DNA of 64,000 bases. Source: Cryptomeria japonica (lineage: Eukaryota; Streptophyta; Pinopsida; Cupressales; Cupressaceae). The stretch lies in contig NC_081411.1 in the NCBI RefSeq assembly GCF_030272615.1, forward strand, positions 208,908,244 to 208,972,243, given 5' to 3'. Positions 1-11,519 of this stretch are shown here, one piece after another. The position numbers were made by a program, and so were the translations under genes. The first letter of the stretch is position 1, and the number at the start of each line of letters is the position of its first letter. The notes under the pieces are model-generated. The model saw nothing but the letters and a program-made list of their open reading frames with translations, did no database searches and was not told the DNA's origin.

Positions 1-521
1 ATGTAGGAGTCCACAAACAAACCCACAATGTCTATCAAGTAGGTATCCCAGTCAACTGAAGCTGGAAGACATGAAATATCCTGCTGCACTAAATCATAAG
101 AAGGCAAAACTGTCGCACTAGCTGCATCATCAGGTGCAATAGGTGGCGTGATATCAATAGGAGGAGATGATATGCAAGGCTCAAGAACGGGTTCACATGT
201 GAGAATCCCCAAGTTCAAATGCCCAAAGTTCTCCTCAAAATCTGAATCATCAATATAGGAAGAATCAACCTCATCAATAGGACCAAAATCTGAAAAAGAG
301 TACAACCGAGATGCATAATCAACTACCCCAGTCACAATGATAGCTCCACTCTCCAAGTCTCTAATGATAATTGAATCAGGTGTAAACTCCACAGTTTTCC
401 TAGTTGGCCCATGTGTGATTTGATAGATGGAAAGAAGATTATTTGTCAAGTAGGGTACACACAACACATCATTGAAGGAGTTATCCCCAATGGCAATAGA
501 TCCTTCCCCAAGAACATCCAT

Positions 522-785
522 TTATGTATGATTACCCATCAAAATATGCGGCATGTGGCAAGGCTCAAATGTAGAAAACATAGAATGCGAAGATGCCATA
601 TGATGAGAAGCCCCTGACTCTAGAAGCCATCTTATTGAATCATGACTTGTAGTAGCACAAAGAGCTTGTCCCTTTCCTTTATCTGTCCCAAAAGAGTGAT
701 CCATTCCTTTATCTTTGGAAGAAGAAGCCGATGTAGACATTCTAGAAGGTAGGTTGATTCTATTATTCTCAAGAAGATTCTTCAA
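522..785 (-). pseudogene. pol: Copia aspartic protease region, catalytic Asp replaced (copy I)
   Basis: The frame contains WLLESGASHHM, the Copia protease active-site segment, which is normally W-x-(L/I)-D-S-G-A. The catalytic aspartate position (codon 618-620) reads Glu here, whereas copy II has Asp (codon 18,037-18,039). It is followed by MFSTFEP, as expected for the domain. The Asp-to-Glu change should abolish normal aspartic-protease chemistry, so this copy is inactive by that criterion alone. Confidence 0.75.
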
Positions 786-1629
786 CTCATCAATATCCTT
801 CTTATAACAATGATGTTCATCATGTCCTGACTTCTTGCAATATCCACAAAAAATATTGTCCTTAAAATATTTCCTCTTAGGTGAGAATGGTGAATCAACT
901 TGTTGTGGAGCAGAAGATTGTGCTCCATCTTGTTATGGTTTTGACTTAGGTTGCTTGTGATTATTACCTTTTCCTTGATTACTTTGATTCCCTTTATTTG
1001 CCACCAAAGCTTGTGACTTTGAAGATTTGAGAATCCCCATCGTGGTGAACTTAGATTGCTCAAGTATAAAAATCTCCATGAATGAATCAAATGAGGGAGA
1101 AGTATATGAGGAACCTTGAGCTAAACTATGTGTGTGAAAGATACAAAGGCTGCATACTCTGAAGGAAGCTTGTCCAACAAGTTATAAACCAATTGAGCAT
1201 CCTTTTTTGTTAATTCCACAATCCTTTAGCTTTTCTCTTAATTTAGTTGCTTTTGTGACATAATCTTGGATTGTATCAAAATCCTTGGGATCCAAAGTTG
1301 TGAGTTCACTATCAATCTTGTAGCCCTTAATCTCATCAACTTGACCATACAATTTCTGAAAAAATATCCCAAGCCTCTTTAATTGTTGTACACTTATCAA
1401 TGTGATAAATGAGGTCATCTGATACATACTTTCTAAGAGTTCCAAGTGCCATAGAATTCTTAGTAAGACATTGAATTTGAGAATTAGGATCATCCTTAGG
1501 ATTAGGCGGTGTTGTAATAGTTTCATTTACATAATGAATGAGTCCTTTTTCCATTAGTTTACTCCATGCATTAGACTTCCATGATGAATAATTATGAGGA
1601 GTTAAAAGTGAAAATTTAGGAGAACCCAT
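780..1629 (-). pseudogene. gag: Copia gag polyprotein, decayed (copy I)
   Basis: Translation from the ATG at 1629 gives a protein starting MGSPKFSLLTPHNYSSWK, typical of plant Copia Gag of the UBN2/DUF4219 type, where an N-terminal 'NYxxW' stretch precedes a helical capsid-like domain. The frame is lost near 1,350 and continues in another frame. Further shifts occur before the knuckle region around 780-850, and the copy I peptides cannot be joined without them. Copy II at 18,371-19,051 stays open much longer and serves as a guide. No function is expected from this copy. Confidence 0.8.
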
Positions 1630-2437
1630 AGGACCAAAAAGAAAAAACACAAGATAGAGAGAGGCACAATCACACAAGACACCCCCCCCCAAATTCTCAA
1701 TCAAGAAACCCCCCCAAAAAGGTGGTTTGGCACTTTATACTTAGTGCGTATACAATGGGCCACTTGCAAAACAAGGCAAAGTGGACTTTTGATTTCAATT
1801 TAAAACTTCTCAAAATGAGATATAAGAGACTTCAATAAATACTGTTAGTGCTCTAAACTGAGATCCATGCAAAATACAAGTAGCAAATATGCTAAGAATG
1901 GCCAAATAATGAATTACAATTTTTACTCAAAATCACTGCAAATAGATGGCAGATTATGGAAGTAGATGAAAAAATATGCACTTAAAAAAAAAATGGCACC
2001 TAAAAAGGAGTCCATATGAGCCCAAATGAAGCCTCCGAAATTGTAAAAATTGGGATTTCATGCTTTTCAAACACCATGTATCCGAAAAATAGAAAACTCT
2101 TGCACCACTGTACAGATCACAAAATTCTTCCCCAAAATAAAAAAATTTGCTCGAAAAAAAGAGTCCAGATGAGTAAGATATCACTATTTCAAAATTTTCT
2201 GGAAAATTATAATTTCTCAAAAATTTCCGTCACAGCTTCAAACTTCAAATGCCTCTAGATTTGGCCTCCGAAGTCCAATTTGGATGAAACAAAAGGAAAA
2301 ACTAACTTTCTTGGACCTCTTCAATCGAATGGTAACCTCACATTTGACCCATCAAGCTCCAATACAAACTTGCAGTACAAAGATCCAAAATGCAAACCCC
2401 AAATTTCTCTCAAGTGGCAAACCAATGGCACTCTAAT

Positions 2438-2450
2438 GGCTCTGATACCA
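2438..2450 (-). promoter_or_regulatory. Primer binding site for initiator tRNA-Met
   Basis: On the minus strand these bases read TGGTATCAGAGCC, the standard plant initiator-Met tRNA primer site. They directly abut the LTR end at 2451. The equivalent sites are 37,112-37,124 (identical) and about 19,843-19,855 (outermost base changed to C on the minus strand). Confidence 0.9.
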
Positions 2451-2908
2451 TGTGATATTTTGCCAAGATCAAGAGGAATGGAAAGCACAAATAAGAGAGA
2501 ACAAAATAGATGATAGAAATAAACTATATTCGATCAAGAAAATACTAATCAACTGGACCATTAATCGTTACATACAATGAATATGAGCCTTCTTATATAG
2601 GCAAGGCTATATGGATATGTGAGCACACAAACATGACATCTGGCTCAATAAGAAACAAGGGTAGGTAGGAAATTGGTGTGGGTAGGTAGGATAAATAGTA
2701 TAATAGTCCACACGAGATGGATCACCCACTGAATGTGGAGTGTAGCAATAAGATCAACACCATAAAAGGTGGAAATTCTCCTACACACACTATCCCAATG
2801 TGGCACAAACACAAGTGTCTCATACCCAAACTACTATGAAATGCATTTCCTAAGTAAGCTTAAGTAAGGTGTAATAATATCCAAGATGAATAATTATTTA
2901 CACCAACA
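2451..2908 (-). repeat. Copia LTR, copy I (458 bp)
   Basis: The block runs from TG to CA. Its minus-strand start reads TGTTGGTGTAAATAATTA and its end lies directly against the PBS. The same LTR is found at 19,856-20,295 (440 bp) and 37,125-37,582 (458 bp). All three are followed by the same flank (repeat F). They are therefore copies made by segmental duplication of one insertion and not three independent insertions. Confidence 0.88.
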
Positions 2909-5900
2909 ATTTTATTGATAGAATTTTGATATTCTTTACATTTTGATAACCCTATGGATAAGTTGTCTTAATAGGAAGAGTTTGAGGTTTTCTGGTTGAA
3001 ATGATGAGAAATGAGGTTTGAATAGCTTAAAAATATAACTATGAATCATTTGCAACCACTATCTCACTGGGAAACAATCAATTAGGCCAAAATTCAGTCC
3101 CTTAGGAGAGCTAATAACCATGGTTAATTGTTCACCTTTTTTATATGATATGATTGGATATGAGATAATCCAAGAACTAAGGATAACGATAAAAGAATGA
3201 CATGATTTATAATAAACAAATAAAAAAATATCATAGAGTAAACACATAATTACAAATCTAGAAATGGGACACAAAAGGGACATGTATTTGAAATCTGCAC
3301 CTAAAAATGGCAAAAAGGTGTTTTAAGTACCCTACTTGTGGAGATGCTTCCTGCAACTAACGCTTCAAATTCTAGATCGAGATATTTTATAGATGACACT
3401 CTTTGAAATTAAGCCAAAAGTGTGAGACATGTGTGATAATTTACAAAAACCACGAGTTATTTCTTGTTCAAAATCTATAACTATAACTTTGAGCCATTTC
3501 TTTAAAATTATACAAATTTAGTACGTCGGATCTATAACTTGCATAGAAAAAGGGGAAAAATGTTATGTTGTATAGAGGCTTGATTAAGTAAAACCTCGAG
3601 TAGTATTTACCTTCCCTATAACTATGATATGATGTGAGATAGCTTACCCGTAGTAGAGAAGAGGTTTAAAATCTTAAAGGAAATGTTGAAATGATAATTG
3701 ATACTTTTTGTATGAACTTATTTCCCTAGAGTATTCACAATACTTGATATTGCTTGATAGGAGTTAATTCATACCTTTATTAATAGAGAAAAAAATAAAC
3801 ATGATCATGATTGCTAAACTTGAATTATTGAATGCTTGAGTTTAGATCTCTCCTCAAGTGCCTTGAATATTCCTAATTAAATGTCTTAATTTGTTGAAAT
3901 TAAGAGATATTGAAATGAGGGGGAGGGAGTTATATTTATGCATAAATTACACCATTTGTGTTAAAATTTTGAAGAAGGTTGACATCGAGGAGCACCTTCT
4001 TTCTCGACATTTTCTTGACTATTAGAGGTTCAAATTTAGGCCAAAAGGCTAGACTAAGGTGCTAAGTGTGATAGTCCAATGAGATTACTGTAGTGGGTAC
4101 CATAGTACTAGATTTTTTATCCAAAACTAACATTAGTGAGCTCAAGATTATGCTATAGTAGTTTATAACCTCTACTATAGGTATGAAATTATGTTAGCAA
4201 CCTTATCCCAGGTAGAGTAGAGGTGGAAAATCCTGAAGAAAATATTGAATTGACAAATGATACCTTTCCTATGAAATTCTCTTCCTTAGGCATTCACAGT
4301 GCTCGGTGTTGCTTGATAGGAATTGATGGCTAACTTCTTTAATAAATAAACACCTAACTTGATCATGATTATTGAACTTGAATTATTGAATATTTGACTT
4401 TATATCTCTCTTCAAGTGCCTTGAATATTACTGATTGAATTTCTCAATTAGAGTGATGATTTGGAATTAGGATATGTTGAAATGAGGCTGAGGGAGTTGT
4501 ATTTATACACAGTTTAAATATTTTATGTTTAAATTTTGAAGAAGGATGGCATCCAGTATCACTCTCTTGGTTTACATTTTCTTGACTATTAGAGGTTCAA
4601 ATATAATCCTGAAAAGGCTAGACTAGGGTGCAAAGTGTCATACTCCAAGATGACTAGGGTGGTAGGTACCATAGTCCTAGAATTTTTAGCCAAAACCAAT
4701 TTAACCCCATGTCCCCATGTCGCTACGTAAGTGCATTATTTGCTTAAATTTAAGGAGTTGGTGTGTCCCCATCCAAATTTGCATTTATAGGAAAGGGATA
4801 AATTGGAATCTATCCCTATTGTAGTGGAGAAGAAGCTGCATAGAAATAAGAAATAAGCTTTGAAAAGGGGCAGGGCTAGAAATAACTAGTAGTTGCTTAT
4901 TAAAAAAATTGATATGTGGCTCCACAAATTTATTTCCCTCCTTTTTATATGTCTCCAATATTTTCTCTTGAATTTATTGTAGAAATTATTATTAATGATT
5001 TCATCTAAATTTTTTTTAAGATATTTGCTTAAAACATAAGCATAAAAAATTAAATATCCAGGGGGCACCAGGTACATAAATTGTTCCTAAAAATATTCAA
5101 TAGTGGCTAGCAGCAAAATAAAAAAATGGCATGGGTTCTTGACCTAAGTGAGGTCAAAATTGTCTTGGCCTTCCAAATTTGGCCATGGACACTAGAAAGC
5201 TATGGTACAATCCGAGTTTAGCATTGGTGTCTAGGTTTAATACTGGTCTCTAGCTTGAGTATTGAAGTTATGATAGTCTATTGTAGTTTAATCATAGTTC
5301 TATTGTCCTATCATGCAAATATATGCTAGTGATAATTAAACAAGACACTACAAATGTAGAGGAAATATCCCTGAGTGTCTGTGATGCTACCCAAGTCTGA
5401 AAATGATAAAAAATTGACTTAGGAGAAGAAATCAACAATGAGTCCCCTACGTGCTAGCACAAACACAATGTGAAAGTAGAATATTAGATGGTTTGTAGCA
5501 ATATTAGGAATAATCCTAATATCTTAACTAATACAAAGGTTGCAAGGACACTCAAACACAACACCTTTTGACATTTAGGAACCTTTACAACACTCTACAA
5601 GAGGGTATGAATCAACACAAACACTTCACAATACCACTTGAAATACAACTAGTACACATTTTGAATGTACAATTTGTCAAAAAGATAACCCAAGATCAAA
5701 AGAAGACATCTTAGATTAGTTTTCATCCCCCCAAAGAAGTTTCTATATACATTTACCATATAAAAGAAACTTAATCATTCACAAAACATACTAATTCATA
5801 ACCAATTAGATATTCCAGTTAATAAGATGTCCTCTCTATGGGAGGTCTAATAAGCAATATTATAGTTCACATTGCTAAAGGGCTCAAATATCTTTCAATA

Positions 5901-6170
5901 TAAAACTACATTTCATTGAATCTATAGAAGAGACTAAATAATAAATGAGAATGAATCTTGTGAACATCTCAATACAATATCCTTCAGAGTTGAATGATGG
6001 TATGCATGATATCAATCCACATGGAATCAAAAGATTTTCTCGCTCCATGCTAGAAAATAGTGACAAGGATAAAAACTTTGACATGTCTCCTTTCCAGAAA
6101 CAACACTCACTATTTATATTAAGTCCAGCTATCCAGAAATATTAAATTAGCACCTACAAATACATTTAGG
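2909..6170. repeat. Repeat F, copy I, with internal tandem duplication of about 555 bp
   Basis: No coding sequence is supported in this stretch. It recurs nearly unchanged at 37,583 to about 40,850. Its first part recurs at 20,296-22,745, and a diverged version of its end lies at about 62,960-64,000. Inside it, about 3,618-4,170 and 4,173-4,700 are tandem diverged copies. Both carry 'TTCTTGACTATTAGAGGTTC' and 'AAATTTTGAAGAAGG' in the same order. Spread over four places at different ages, it looks like part of an unclassified transposon, for instance a long LTR or a non-coding element. No terminal repeats or target duplication were found. Confidence 0.7.
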
Positions 6171-8164
6171 AAATAATGTCCTTTTTAAATATAGTGTTAA
6201 AAAAAGCCCTTACATTGGTAAAAAAATCAACATAAGATTAGATCTTGTGAAATAAAATATCAATTAATTAAAAATTGAAATAAATATAGAAATTTTTTCA
6301 ATCTTTTGCTTGCTTCTATTTAGAATTGTTATCATTCATTCGATAAAACATTCTCTACTTCTTATATCAAAGGATTTTACAAATGTACTGAATGTAACTG
6401 CTTCTATTTAGAATTGTTATCATTCATTCGATAAAACATTCTCTACTTCTTATATCAAAGGATTTTACAAATGTACTGAATGTAACTACAGTTGAAATTT
6501 GATAGGAATCCTTGAAATCTGATTTTAAATCTTGAAAACTTGAAATTACAGTTGTTTTAGCAAGTTACCAATTTTATTTAATTAACATTTCAATTTTTTA
6601 TTTTTTATTTGTGATTATAATCGATTATTTCATATATATATATATATGAAGAAAATACTATTGTTGAGGGAGGAGGTAGAAACGAGGGTTTAGTTAGATC
6701 TACAAATGTGGGTACCCATTTTAAAGTTCCCCTATTAGTGATTGTTGTCTTGTAACGTAGGGAAAAATGAGTTCCCATTAGCTTAAAATAATAGTGTTAT
6801 CATACATGTACCTATCAATAGTGGGTTCATATTCTAAATGGGTATGCTTTTATAATAGATTATCATTTCAAGATTTCAAAGATTTCCAATCATAATATGT
6901 ATCTTTGGGAATGTGTGTGTTTAAGTTTGCAACCTTATTAGTAAATAGGCAGTTATTTCCTATGAAAATCATAATGGTTACCAATATAAAATGGGCACAT
7001 GTTTAAGCTAGGAAGCTCATTCATAAATAGGTACCTATGTTTTATAAAATGGGTTCTTATTTCTATTAAAATTTATTCAAATATTGACACTTCCACTAAA
7101 TGAGGACCCATTAACTTGCATGTACCTTGTAAATAAACATAAATAAGGTAAAACCTTAAATAATTATTTACACCAGAAAAAAATTAGATAAGAAAATAAT
7201 ACTACAAAGCAACTAATGTATTATTTAGGAACAAGAACAACTATAGAAATACTCATAGATTTCTTAGACTTTCCATAAATCATCATAAATTATATGTCAT
7301 TCTTGAAAGAAATCATCCATTTTAGACTCCATAATATTCTAGAAAGATGCTTATGGCATGTCTCGTAATATTCTAGTGTAACTTTCCTTGACTTCACCAT
7401 CTAAGACATCATAAGATCTATCATAAAATTTATCATCGCGGGTTCCTATATCTCCTCAAGGTACTATTTCATGGCATTTCACAATTCCAAATATCTAACA
7501 CAAGACATACCAAGCATTAAGAACTTACGAAATTTGACACATCTTAATTTCAATTAACATTACCTAAATTTTTTTTTGTTGTTGTGATAATTATCTATTC
7601 AAAATTATTTTTAAAATATTAAAACATAAATTAATTAATATATATATATATCATCATAACTTAAATTTATATTTTACTATAATTTTATACAACATTTAAT
7701 ATTCTATCAAAAATCTTGTTTTGATAAGATACAATCTTTGAAAAGTTTAATATAAACGTTTTAGGAAAATACATAACCCATCAAATCTGACCCAAAAAGA
7801 TAATTCAATTTAAAAAAATATATCTCAAATAAAATTATATATAAATATTTTACAAAGTTTAATTTCTCTAGACATTGACTTATCATTTCCACTATTTTGA
7901 ACAATATATCCTTCTACCAAAATTTCAAAATAAACATTAATTTTTTTTAATTTAAATAATGCACAATTATGGCTCCAATCGAATTCCAAAACGGTAACAC
8001 ACATTAATTTGTAACTCTATATGACATGTTTTTTCTCATATACGATGTACTCTAAGGGCATTCCCTAACGGTGTGGCCATTGAATCTCCATAAACATTTG
8101 CAAGTATAAAGCTACCCTACAGTTAAATAACTCAAATAGTTCTCTAAATTTTATAGCACTCTCG
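6171..8164. other. Non-coding AT-rich stretch upstream of the F-box gene
   Basis: No convincing gene is visible. The stretch contains an 88-bp tandem duplication (6,312-6,487) and short TA runs near 6,635 and 7,640. It is conserved at the high level of the rest of the duplication in block III (about 40,850-42,826). The last few hundred bases presumably include the promoter of the gene at 8,221. Confidence 0.5.
6312..6487. repeat. 88-bp tandem duplication
   Basis: Two essentially identical 88-bp units, starting at 6,312 and 6,400, both begin GCTTCTATTTAGAATTG and end in TGTACTGAATGTAACT. Block III (about 40,985-41,140) has one unit, a partial repeat of 'CTACTTCTTATATCAA' and a short unrelated insert. 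The duplication therefore post-dates, or was rearranged after, the I/III split. Confidence 0.85.
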
Positions 8165-8220
8165 ACTTGACGTGAAAGAGTCTAGATCTTTATATCTTAT
8201 TCAAGAAGAAAGAGTTGATA
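8145..8220 (+). promoter_or_regulatory. Putative proximal promoter and 5' leader of the F-box/Kelch gene
   Basis: A TTTATAG element lies near 8,148. TTGACGTGA (8,167-8,175) combines a W-box core (TTGAC) with a TGACG/as-1-like core. A TTTATATC stretch near 8,190 is another TATA candidate but is very close to the ATG. All are identical in block III. These are motif matches only, and no transcription start is visible. Confidence 0.3.
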
Positions 8221-9195
8221 ATGGATTTTTTACAGGAACTCCCCGAACAGATATTTCGAGACATTCTACTAAGAATATCGTATGAATCTCAGTCAAAGAT
8301 TAAGCAGTTGTTGAAGCCTGCCAAAGAAATGATGGAATGCTTCAAATTTTATCAAGATAGAATTAAGTTTGGGCTGGCCAATAAATATATATGTTTTCTT
8401 CAGCGTTGTGAGGTATCTATATACGATCCTATTGATCATTCATGTAAACCTTTTCGAACTGAACATGAAATCTCACACTCTTCTAAGATTATAAATGTGA
8501 ATCATAAGATAGTTGTGCTAGACGGGCACTTTTCTTTAAGTCCAAAGATTTGGATATATGATTTATTATCTAGTACATGGAAGCGAGGTGCTGATATTCC
8601 AACCCCGAGTGATAGAAATAAGTATGCATGGTGTGCTTCACCCGATGGATCAATTTACATTGCAGGAGGATATGACAATATTGCTGGCCGTAAGCTCCGT
8701 GACGCAGCAGTTTATAAAGTAGATGAAGACAAGTGGGAGCTTCTTCCTCAGATGTACGAAAATGTTGGTCGGTACTGTAGAGGTTTTTTTATTGAAGGAA
8801 TGTTTTATGTCCTATATCGTTATAGAACTCAAAGATTTGATCCCAACACAAGAGTATGGACAACAATAGCAAATATGTCTTTGCCTTATTCCTATTACTA
8901 CGTTCTTCTATATGCATTTGGACGACTAATTGCATTTACGACCAAAGGAATAGAAGAATATGATTGGGAAGGAAGTGTATGGAGAGAAGTGGAACCGCTC
9001 CCTCAAGGCTTTACAGTTCTCCATGCCACAGTGTGGTATGATCAAATTTTCTTGCGGAGATATAGCAATTTTATGCGTCCCATTTTTTATATGTATAAAC
9101 CTGGAGCAGCATTAACCGAGAGGTGGATTTCTATCGAAGAGCCAAACATTTTTCTGGAAAACTATGTCGAATCTATTGTCACAATAGAAATTTAA
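8221..9195 (+). CDS. F-box/Kelch-repeat protein of the plant KFB type, copy I (324 aa)
   Basis: This is a single-exon ORF. The start is the ATG at 8221; the reading frame opens earlier at a TTG, which is not a plausible plant start. Residues 5-44 fit a plant F-box (LPEQIFRDILLRISY), the SKP1-binding part of SCF E3 ubiquitin ligases, although the usual conserved Trp near its end is absent. Kelch-like blades follow, seen as YIAGGYD (146-152) and the spaced tryptophans W120, W172, W213 and W254. The layout, with 'FYQDRIKFGL' just after the F-box and no intron, resembles the KFB/KMD group (At1g80440-like), which recruits substrates such as phenylalanine ammonia-lyase or type-B response regulators. 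The length is slightly below the usual 340-380 residues. AATAAA at 9,349-9,354 may be the polyadenylation signal. The family call is confident; the substrate is unknown. Confidence 0.85.
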   Translation: MDFLQELPEQIFRDILLRISYESQSKIKQLLKPAKEMMECFKFYQDRIKFGLANKYICFLQRCEVSIYDPIDHSCKPFRTEHEISHSSKIINVNHKIVVLDGHFSLSPKIWIYDLLSSTWKRGADIPTPSDRNKYAWCASPDGSIYIAGGYDNIAGRKLRDAAVYKVDEDKWELLPQMYENVGRYCRGFFIEGMFYVLYRYRTQRFDPNTRVWTTIANMSLPYSYYYVLLYAFGRLIAFTTKGIEEYDWEGSVWREVEPLPQGFTVLHATVWYDQIFLRRYSNFMRPIFYMYKPGAALTERWISIEEPNIFLENYVESIVTIEI

Positions 9196-10868
9196 TATAT
9201 CCCTGCCCATTTCATTACTAATATCATTTGAAACATATGATTGTTCAAAATAGCTTTGAGATATCTATTCCTTTAAATCTTACAATTTGTTTTCTTCTGT
9301 CAATGTATCAAAAATTTTCAGCAATAATATCATATTTTTATTTCAGAAAATAAAATATTTTATTTATATTTCATTTTTATTTTTAAAAAACAAAAATCAT
9401 TATTACTATTATTCATTTTGTACGTGTCATGATATCAATTTTTGCTGAATTTTATTAAACAATTCTATCTTGTCAATTTTTGAAACTGAATAATAAATTC
9501 ATAAAGAATAAAACTTAAGGATAACAAAACCCAAACATCATGATTGAAACTTAAATTTGATGATACATTATTATAAATGATATAAATTAAAAACAAATCA
9601 TCTTGCATACTTATACCTACTTTGTCAGTTGAAAAGGATAAGCAAAGACAATTACATATAAAAACATACATTTCACAATAAATAGGGTGTGTCTTTAGGT
9701 TTCTGTTGTAACTATTTTGGTAGCAATTTTGTAACTAGTGTAATGGTATAAAATTTTCTTTTCAGCTTTAATTTAACATTAAAAAAAAATCTATATTAAA
9801 CCATTTAAAATTGAATATTAAAAATAATAGTGTACATTACACAAACAAATGAGAGGGAAGATTTTATAAATGAATGCTTATGTTTGGTAATAAATAACAA
9901 TCTCTCAAACAATATTGTACTCCCCAAATTAATATTGGTATTAAAATCTTTAGCCTAAAAGCACTGGTTTAGCAAGATAAAAATATATAGTTACTAGGAA
10001 AATGAAAATGTGCAAGGTACTAAACAAATTTAGGTTTCTGCTGAAACTATTTTGGTAGCAATTTTGTAACTACTGCAATGGTTAATTTTGAATCTTTACA
10101 CACTAAACTCTGTAAAATTTTCTTTTCAGCTTTAATTTAATATTAGAAATGAATGTTTATGTTTGGTAATAAATAACAATCTCTCAAACAATATTGTAGT
10201 CCCAAATAAATATTGGTATTAAAATCTTGACCCTACAATATTGTAGTCCCAAATAAATATTGGTAATAAATAACAATCTCTCAAACAATATTGTAGTCCC
10301 AAATAAATATTGGTATTAAAATCTTTAGCCTAAAAGCACTGGTTTAGTAAGATAAAATATATAATTACTAGGGAAATGAAAATATGCATGGTACTAAACA
10401 AATTTGTTCAAAGATCTTAAATTGAATTAATTATTTTATTGGATCATTTTACAATTCATGTTCAACTTTTAAGGCAATGTACCCTCCCAACATGTATAAA
10501 CAAAATTTAAAATATAAGGAAAAAAAATAATGTGCACTCTATCAATATAAGATGAAAATGTAGATATATTTTCCATTTACTCCACTAAAACAGTTGTGCT
10601 TTCTCGATTTCAAAGTCCAACAATTTTTGAAACTAACCCAGCTTTTTTTTCTTCAAACTTGGCAAAATTTTCTGCCAAAAAATATGCAAAGACGTAGCAA
10701 TTATAAGTGACATTAATATCACCTGACATAAGTTCTAGAAAGGTAAGTGAGAGTTTAAAGATAATTTTGAATTTTCCCCTCAAATTGCAGTCAGTTTCAT
10801 TAATTCAGTCTCCAAAACTATTACAGGCTCAAATAACCTACACATTATGATAGCTTTCCAAATACATC
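9196..10868. other. 3' flank of the F-box gene with local tandem duplications
   Basis: The 3' flank (9,196 to about 9,650) is duplicated downstream at 11,097-11,503. Units of about 335 bp starting near 9,695 and 10,030 are tandem copies (both contain 'ACTATTTTGGTAGCAATTTT'). Copy I alone carries an extra expansion of about 95 bp around 10,195-10,310 with 'ACAATATTGTAGTCCCAAAT'. Block III (43,858-45,435) lacks this extra unit. No coding sequence is supported. Confidence 0.6.
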
Positions 10869-10877
10869 ATGAGAACC

Positions 10878-11096
10878 GTATGGAGAGAAGTGGAACCGCT
10901 CCCTCGAGGCTTTACATTCCTCCATGCCACAGTGTGGTATGAGCAAATTTTCTTGCGGGGATATAGCAATTTTCTGCGTCCCATTTTTTATATGTATAAG
11001 CCTGGAGCAGCATTAACTGAGAGGTGGATTTCTATCGAACAGCCAAACATTTTTCTGGAAAACTATGTCGAATCTATTGTCACAATAGAAATTTAA
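10878..11096 (+). pseudogene. 3'-end fragment of the F-box/Kelch gene (truncated tandem duplicate)
   Basis: This segment repeats codons from W254 to the stop of the gene at 8,221, plus its 3' flank. Homology starts abruptly at GTATGGAGAG (8,977 in the gene, 10,878 here). An ATG at 10,869 would give a 75-residue protein with one partial Kelch blade and no F-box, so it is very unlikely to act in an SCF complex. It carries LRGYSN, supporting Gly as the ancestral residue at position 280 where copy I has Arg. Its 3' flank lacks about 46 bp present after the full gene. The same fragment is at 45,436-45,663. Confidence 0.85.
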
Positions 11097-11519
11097 TATA
11101 TCCCTGCCCATTTCATTAATAATATCATTTGAAACATATGATTGTTTTCTTCTGTCAATGTATCAAAATTTTTCAGCAATAATATCATATTTTTATTTCA
11201 GAAAATAAAATATTTTATTTATATTTCATTTTTATTTTTAGAAAACAAAAATCATTATTACTATTATTCATTTTGTACATGTCATGATATCAATTTTTGC
11301 TAAATTTTATTAAACAATTCTATCTTGTCAATTTTTGAAACTGAATAATAAATTCATAAAGAATAAAACTTAAGGATAACAAAACCCAAACACCATGATT
11401 GAAACTTAAATTTGATGATACACTATTATAAATGATATAAATTAAAAACAAATCATCTTGTATGCTTATACCTACTTTCTCAGTTGAAAAGGACAAGCAA
11501 AGACAACACATAATGGCAA

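Larger units (their letters stand above)
1..2908 (-). mobile_element. Truncated Ty1/Copia LTR retrotransposon, copy I (5' LTR, leader, gag, start of pol)
   Basis: Reading the minus strand from right to left, the order is an LTR (2908-2451), an initiator-Met tRNA primer binding site (2450-2438), a leader, a gag gene starting at the ATG at 1629, a CCHC zinc knuckle, an aspartic-protease motif (near 620) and the start of the pre-integrase region. The element runs off the left edge of the window, so the rest of pol and the 3' LTR cannot be seen. The coding sequence is broken by several frameshifts and stops. A second copy of the same region lies at 17,671-20,295, and only the leader and LTR recur at 36,991-37,582. 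The Copia assignment rests on the gag/zinc-knuckle/protease order and the PBS. Confidence 0.88.

Noticed and set aside
2280-2513. 77-codon plus-strand ORF (MDETKGK...), also at 19,685-19,918
   Set aside because: It spans the Copia leader, the PBS and the LTR edge, so it cannot be a protein gene of the element.
3059-3313. Hydrophobic ORF (MPFLGADF...) found in three copies on the minus strand (also 20,511-20,699 and 37,798-37,986)
   Set aside because: It lies in non-coding repeat F. It is kept only through duplication, with different lengths and no recognisable family.
5884-6145. Overlapping 66-codon ORFs on both strands, repeated at 40,557-40,818
   Set aside because: They recur only because the whole region is duplicated. 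They have no domain and overlap each other, and the diverged copy near 63,800 does not keep the frames.
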